From CAWHNT01 sp963830775 (GTDB lineage: Bacteria > Pseudomonadota > Alphaproteobacteria > Geminicoccales > Geminicoccaceae), in assembly GCA_963830775.1 (NCBI GenBank), contig CAWHNT010000016.1, positions 1 to 56,506 of the forward strand: a stretch of 56,506 nucleotides of DNA, in the 5' to 3' direction. The translations under genes and the position numbers were made by a program. The notes below the pieces were generated by a model. It was not told the DNA's origin and searched no databases. It saw only the letters and a program-made list of their open reading frames with translations. Below, one piece after another: positions 50,156-56,506 of the stretch. How positions within the stretch are numbered: the first letter of the stretch is position 1; each line of letters opens with the position of its first letter.

Positions 50156-52651
50156 TCACGAGGTGGCCTGGGCGGCTTGTTCCAGCGTGCGTGCGCGCTC
50201 GGCCGCAACTTTACGGACCTGTCGCATCAGGTCGGGGTGGGCCTTGAGAAACCTGCGGAAGGCGTCGCGGCCCAGCACCAGGAGCCGGCAATAGGCTATC
50301 GCCACGACGTCGGCACCGCGCGGGCGGCGGTTGATGAGGGCCATCTCGCCGAAGAAGTCACCGGTCCCAAGGCGGATCCGTTCCTCTGGCAGCACGACCT
50401 CCACGGCACCGGAGGCAATGAAGAACATCTCGTCGCCGCGCTCGCCCTCGCGGACGATGCGCTCCCCGGGAAGGGCCAGACGTGGCACCAGAAGCCGCTC
50501 GATCTCCTTGGTCAACTCCGGGTCCAGGCCGCGCAGAAGGGGCACGCTGCGGACCAGATCGACAACGTCGAGGCGGAGGTCGAGCGGCGGGATGGCCTCG
50601 AACTCCCGCAGCCGCCCCTCAAGCTCGAGGGCCAGGTGATGCAGGACCTGCGGCGAGAGCAGCCGCTCCTCCAGCATGCGGTAATAGGCTTCGAGCTCGA
50701 GACGGACCGCGACGCGGCTCAAATAGCGGCCGGAGACGGCGCTCCAATAATCCGGATATTGCAGCCGTAGCGAATCGACGGAGCGCTCCAGGTCGGCGAC
50801 GCGGGACTCGAGGACGCTCTCCGCAGTCTCTGCGACCCGGTCGCCGAAGAGGGCCCGCACCCGGGTCCGCGCGAAATCGACAGCCTCCTGAAGGGCGTGC
50901 TGTCGTACCAGGAGAAGCTCGGCGCGCATCGCGAGCCTGTGCGCCAGGAGCCACTGCACACCCAGCGCGCGGTGCAGGAAGGCCGCGAACCGCATCACGT
51001 AGCTGAACTTGTGCTGCCGGCGCGCCTCTGTGCGATAGCCATCGAAGCCGCCGGTCTTGAGCGCGTCGAGCAGCCGGCCAGCACCACGGATCAGGAAAGT
51101 TGCAGTCCCTCGCGAGACCATCCCGCGCGACTGTTCCTCGACATAGAGCTGAGCCTCGCGCTGGGTGATGGTGGCCAGGGCCGCGACCAGCTGGCGGCGG
51201 AGGAGGTCGTCGCCCTCGCGCAGGGCGGTCTCGGCGGCGAGGCGGCGCTGGTAGAGGCTTTGCACCTCCTCCGACTGGTCGAGGTCGATGCCGTAGGTGA
51301 TGGCGGTCTCGGACAGGCGTTTCAGGATTTGCAACTCGGCCAAGGCCATGGCCTTGGCGCGGACCAGCCGCTCCAGCGGGTCGAGCTGGTCGAGTCCCAG
51401 GCGTTTCAGGAGCAGCCGGAGCGTGAGCCCCGGGACCAGCAGCGTGAAGAGGACGAAGCCGGTCGCCAGAACCGACACCAGGTGCCGGACGTCCTCGGGC
51501 ACGCCCGGGCTCTGGATGACGGCCAGGACCAGCGCCAGGGTGACCGCACCACGCAGGCCGCCCCAGAGGATCACGGTGAGATAGCGGTTGCTGATCCGCC
51601 GGCTGCGGGTGAGGAAAGGGACGATGCCCCACAGGCAGGCTGCACGGGCGACGAAAGCCGCGATGATGAGGACGGCCAGGAGGACGAGGTCGAAGGGCTG
51701 GGTGGTGGCGAGCACGCCGGGCGCCAGAGTCGAAGCCAGGACGAAGATGAGCGAGCTGCCCCAGAAGCCGAGCTGCGCCCAGGTGGCGGTGACGTTCTGC
51801 CAATCGCGGGCACCGATTCGGGTGCGTCCGACCGAGCCGAAGACGAGGCCGGCGAGCACGACGGCGACCACGCCCGAGACGTGGAGGAAGAGGTCGCTCA
51901 CCGTGTAGGCGAGGTAGGCCAGGCCGACGCTGAGCGTGGTCTCGGCCGGGCCGCCGCGGTCGATCCGTCCGACGATCAAGCCGGCGAGCCTGCCCAGGAT
52001 GGCGCCGAAGGCGGCACCGCCCAGGAACTCCCAGCCGATCTCGAGGCCGAGTTCGCCGAAGCCGTGCGCCTCTCCGCCGGCGACGATCTCCAGGAGCGTG
52101 CCGAAGAGGACGATCGCGGCAGCATCGTTGAGGAGGCTCTCGCCTTCGACAAGGCCGGTGAGCCGCCGCGGCGCTCCTACTTCGCGGAAGATCGCGATCA
52201 CGGCCACAGGGTCCGTGGTCGCCACGATCGCTGCGACCAGCAGGCCGGCTGCCAGCGAGCCGCCGGAGATCCCGTAGATGGCGAACCCGCCGACGACCGT
52301 GGTCAGGATCACGGCCACAAGCGCGAGTGTAAGGATCGGGCCCAGATCGTCCAGGAGATCGCGGCCGTCCAGGTTGAGGGCGGTCTCGAAGAGGAGGACG
52401 GGCAGGAAGACCGTGAGCAGCATGTCGGCGGTGACGCTCATGCCGCCCGCGACGGACAGAAGCTCGCGCAGCCAGTCCGGGACGTTCTCGCCATAGTGGC
52501 CGAGCAGGCTGACCGCGATCCCGAGCACGCAGCCCAGGCCGGCCAGGAGCACCGTGAAGGGCAGGCGGAGCCGCTGGCCCAAGGCGGGAAGGAACGCCAC
52601 CACGACCAGAAGCGCGGCGAGGCCGAAGATCAGTCCGCCGATACCGGCCAT
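50156..52651 (-). CDS. CPA1-family Na+/H+ antiporter with C-terminal cyclic-nucleotide-binding domain
   Basis: An intact 831-residue protein. The first 420 residues form 12-13 membrane helices with NhaP/CPA1 signatures: DMLLTVFLPVLLFETALNLD, VAAIVATTDPVAVIAIFREVG, GLVEGESLLNDAAAIVLFGTLLE (the ND ion site), LTVILWGGLRGAVTLALVLA. A long helical linker follows (to about residue 700). The cNMP-binding fold is LLRGLDPELTKEIERLL, GERIVREGERGDEMFFIASGAVEVV, GTGDFFGEMALINRRPRGADVVA; the FGEMAL...RRPRGA stretch is the phosphate-binding cassette. The architecture recalls SLC9C1 without a voltage sensor. It lies antisense between mnmE and mnmG. Confidence 0.9.
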   Translation of the reverse strand: MAGIGGLIFGLAALLVVVAFLPALGQRLRLPFTVLLAGLGCVLGIAVSLLGHYGENVPDWLRELLSVAGGMSVTADMLLTVFLPVLLFETALNLDGRDLLDDLGPILTLALVAVILTTVVGGFAIYGISGGSLAAGLLVAAIVATTDPVAVIAIFREVGAPRRLTGLVEGESLLNDAAAIVLFGTLLEIVAGGEAHGFGELGLEIGWEFLGGAAFGAILGRLAGLIVGRIDRGGPAETTLSVGLAYLAYTVSDLFLHVSGVVAVVLAGLVFGSVGRTRIGARDWQNVTATWAQLGFWGSSLIFVLASTLAPGVLATTQPFDLVLLAVLIIAAFVARAACLWGIVPFLTRSRRISNRYLTVILWGGLRGAVTLALVLAVIQSPGVPEDVRHLVSVLATGFVLFTLLVPGLTLRLLLKRLGLDQLDPLERLVRAKAMALAELQILKRLSETAITYGIDLDQSEEVQSLYQRRLAAETALREGDDLLRRQLVAALATITQREAQLYVEEQSRGMVSRGTATFLIRGAGRLLDALKTGGFDGYRTEARRQHKFSYVMRFAAFLHRALGVQWLLAHRLAMRAELLLVRQHALQEAVDFARTRVRALFGDRVAETAESVLESRVADLERSVDSLRLQYPDYWSAVSGRYLSRVAVRLELEAYYRMLEERLLSPQVLHHLALELEGRLREFEAIPPLDLRLDVVDLVRSVPLLRGLDPELTKEIERLLVPRLALPGERIVREGERGDEMFFIASGAVEVVLPEERIRLGTGDFFGEMALINRRPRGADVVAIAYCRLLVLGRDAFRRFLKAHPDLMRQVRKVAAERARTLEQAAQATS

Positions 52652-52744
52652 CCGGGTGCTGCCCTACCTCCACGGGTTCGCGGGCCATATAGCCAGAGTG
52701 TCACCTGCTTGACGATGCCGAACTCAGTGGCGACATCTGGCCCC

Positions 52745-54577
<1,833 letters not shown>

Positions 54578-54597
<20 letters not shown>

Positions 54598-55219
54598 GCG
54601 GCCGCTGACGCCGGAAGGCCTGGCGGCCCTGGTTCCTGTTTCACGTGAAACAGTGGAGCGGCTGGACGTCTATCTCGACCTGCTTCGCCGCTGGCAGCGC
54701 ACGATCAACCTCGTGGCTGCCAGCACTCTGGCCGACCCCTGGCGTCGCCACATTCTCGACAGCGCGCAGCTGATACGCTTCGTGCCCGGCGACGCGACAC
54801 GGCTCGTGGACCTCGGCAGCGGCGCTGGTCTGCCCGGGCTGGTGCTGGCGATCATGGGCGTGCCTGACGTCCACCTGATCGAGAGCGATCGGCGCAAGGC
54901 TGCCTTCCTGCGCGAGGCTGCCCGTGCAACAGGTGCCGGGGCAACGGTGCATGCCTGCCGGATCGAGGAAGCGCCGCCGCTGGCGGCCGATATCGTGACC
55001 GCGCGTGCGCTGGCACCGCTGAAGGACCTGCTGGGCCATGCGCACCGGTTCGCCACACCGGGAACGCGCTGTCTCTTTCCCAAGGGCCGGCAGGTCGAGG
55101 CGGAATTGACCGATGCCGGCGCAAGCTGGACAATGGAGGTTGAGCGGCAGCCGAGCCTGTCGGATGCCGATGGACGGATCCTGATCATCACCGGGCTGCG
55201 CCGTGTCGGAAGCGACTGA
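54578..55219 (+). CDS. rsmG: 16S rRNA (guanine-N7) methyltransferase RsmG (GidB)
   Basis: Methylates G527 of 16S rRNA using SAM. Conserved blocks are LDLLRRWQRTINLVAASTLADPWRRHILDSAQL, the SAM-binding LVDLGSGAGLPGLVLAI, LIESDRRKAAFLREAARATG and IVTARALAPLKDLLGHAHRF. 213 residues, intact. A parS site is embedded in codons for PVSRETVE near the N-terminus, a region whose amino-acid sequence is constrained by it. Overlaps mnmG at its start and parA at its end by 17 bp. Confidence 0.94.
54637..54652. promoter_or_regulatory. parS centromere site 2, inside rsmG
   Basis: A second perfect copy of TGTTTCACGTGAAACA, 4.5 kb from site 1 and 1.4 kb upstream of parB. Located within the coding sequence of rsmG (VSRET). 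Confidence 0.95.
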
Positions 55220-56012
55220 TCCACCCTCGCCCGGCCGCGGGCGCGTGCTGGCGATCGCGAACCAGAAGGGTGGCGTCGGCAAGACCACCACGGCCATCAA
55301 TCTGGGCACCGCTCTGGCTGCCAGCGGCCGCGCCGTGCTGATCGTCGACCTCGACGCCCAGGGCAATGCCAGCACCGGCCTCGGCATCGACCGCAATGCC
55401 CGCAAGCTCACTTCCTACCAAGTGCTGCTGCGCGAGGTGGGCTTCGACGAGGCGATCATGCCTACGTCGGTGCCGGGCCTCGACATCGTGCCGGCGACCG
55501 TGGACCTCGCGGCGGTCGAGATCGAGCTGGCACAGGACCAGCGCCGCAGCTACCGCCTGCGAGAGGCCTTCGCCACGCTGGGTCGGGCCTACGACCACAT
55601 CCTGATCGACTGCCCACCTTCGCTGGGGGTCCTGACCATCAACGCCCTCACGGCGGCGCACGCCGTGATGGTGCCCTTGCAGTGCGAGTTCTTCGCGCTG
55701 GAAGGCCTGAGCCAGCTCTTGAAGACGGTCGAGCGGGTGCGCCGGACCTTGAACCCGGTGCTCCAGGTGCATGGGATCGTGCTCACCATGTTCGACCGGC
55801 GGAACAATCTCTCCACACAGGTGGCCTCGGACGTGCGCAGCTTCATGGGCGAGCGGGTCTATGACACGATGATCCCCCGCAATGTGCGCATCTCGGAGGC
55901 GCCCTCGCACGGGCTGCCGGTGCTGGTCTATGATGTGAAGTCGCTGGGCGCCCAGGCCTACGCCCATCTCGCCGGCGAGATGTTGCGGCGCGAGCGGCTC
56001 CTGGTGGCCTGA
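55203..56012 (+). CDS. parA: Chromosome-partitioning ATPase ParA
   Basis: A deviant Walker-type ATPase that moves ParB-parS complexes over the nucleoid. Walker A' is IANQKGGVGKTTTAINLGTALA with both Lys residues; VLIVDLDAQGNASTGLG (Walker A''), YDHILIDCPPSLGVLTINAL (Walker B), and FFALEGLSQLLKTVERVRR follow. The C-terminus is IPRNVRISEAPSHGLPVLVYD. 269 residues from GTG 55203, which overlaps the rsmG end by 17 bp; its stop shares one base with the parB ATG. Intact. Confidence 0.95.
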   Translation: MSEATDPPSPGRGRVLAIANQKGGVGKTTTAINLGTALAASGRAVLIVDLDAQGNASTGLGIDRNARKLTSYQVLLREVGFDEAIMPTSVPGLDIVPATVDLAAVEIELAQDQRRSYRLREAFATLGRAYDHILIDCPPSLGVLTINALTAAHAVMVPLQCEFFALEGLSQLLKTVERVRRTLNPVLQVHGIVLTMFDRRNNLSTQVASDVRSFMGERVYDTMIPRNVRISEAPSHGLPVLVYDVKSLGAQAYAHLAGEMLRRERLLVA

Positions 56013-56506
56013 TGGCCCAGCCTACGCCACAGGCGCGGCGGCGCGGGCTTGGGATGGGCCTGTCGGCCCTTCTGGGCGAGGCCGAGCCGCAGGCGCAGAC
56101 CGAGCAGGGCGGCACGCTGCGGGTCCCGATCGAGTTCCTCCGCCCTTCCCCCTTCCAGCCCCGGCGTGCCTTCGCCGAGGACGAGCTGGAGGCGCTGGCA
56201 GCCTCGTTGCGCGAGCATGGCGTGCTCCAGCCGCTCCTCGTGCGGCCGGCCTCGGGAGCGGCCGGCTACGAGATCGTGGCCGGCGAGCGGCGCTGGCGCG
56301 CAGCGCAGCGGGCCGGGCTGCACGAGGTCCCGGTGGTCGTGCGCGAGCTCGGCGACCGCGAGACGCTGGAGCTCGCACTGGTCGAGAACCTCCAGCGCAG
56401 CGACCTCGCCCCGCTCGAGGAGGCGCAGGCCTTCCAGCGGCTGATACAGGAATTTGGTCATACGCAGGAGGTGCTGGCGGGAGCCGTCGGCAAGAGCCGC
56501 AGTCAC
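56012..56506 (+). CDS. parB: Chromosome-partitioning protein ParB, 5' part (runs off the window)
   Basis: Codons 1-165 of ParB. It starts MAQPTPQARRRGLGMGLSALLGE; the N-terminal CTPase domain is IEFLRPSPFQPRRAFAEDELEALAASLREHGVLQPLLVRP, with the GERRWRAAQRAG box and ALVENLQRSDLAPLEEAQAFQRL. The helix-turn-helix begins at HTQEVLAGAVGKSRSH, where the window ends. It recognises the two parS sites at 50138 and 54637. Open to the edge with no frame break. Confidence 0.95.
   Translation, partial: MAQPTPQARRRGLGMGLSALLGEAEPQAQTEQGGTLRVPIEFLRPSPFQPRRAFAEDELEALAASLREHGVLQPLLVRPASGAAGYEIVAGERRWRAAQRAGLHEVPVVVRELGDRETLELALVENLQRSDLAPLEEAQAFQRLIQEFGHTQEVLAGAVGKSRSH

Overview
This is a roughly 70% GC chromosomal segment from an alphaproteobacterium, most likely Rhodospirillales in the broad sense. 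The order PDRP - intergenic gap - hemE - hemJ - rho, followed further on by mnmE - mnmG - rsmG - parA - parB, is the conserved origin-proximal order of that class. Two perfect parS sites and a plausible oriC (between the PDRP gene and hemE) agree with this. The genus cannot be fixed from the sequence alone.

Layout. 1-8.4 kb: an iron/copper-handling cluster (imelysin, multicopper oxidase, di-heme DUF1111 protein, second imelysin, DUF1513), damaged by an ISL3 and an IS630 insertion. 8.5-18 kb: accessory and housekeeping genes (orphan antitoxin, ArsR + SRPBCC pair, methyltransferase, BTAD/TolB/TPR regulator, enolase-superfamily enzyme, GlnT-type glutamine synthetase, TolC, DinB). 18-19.2 kb: an ISAs1 element. 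19.6-23.5 kb: a TIR-AAA protein followed by an AAA-TM-LRR protein, the best candidate here for a little-described immune or signalling system. 23.5-33.4 kb: conserved core with the putative oriC, hemE, hemJ, rho and an RND efflux pair. 33.5-45.3 kb: an accessory island holding an AT-richer ABC-three-component (ABC-3C) anti-parasite operon (nuclease-like effector, middle component, DUF2326 ATPase). It is split by three IS1595-family insertions, two of which carry further nested ISs. 45.3-56.5 kb: core again (quinone oxidoreductase, YyaL-like thioredoxin protein, DUF6489, mnmE, a CPA1 antiporter with a cNMP-binding domain, mnmG, rsmG, parA, start of parB).

Caveat. Single-base frameshifts are very frequent, including in genes expected to be intact (mnmG, dinB, tolC, glnT, the RND adaptor). 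This looks more like uncorrected indel error in a draft assembly than real gene death, so 'frameshift' below means 'as written in this sequence'. IS interruptions are different: most are supported by terminal inverted repeats and target-site duplications and should be real. No rRNA, tRNA or CRISPR array was recognised.
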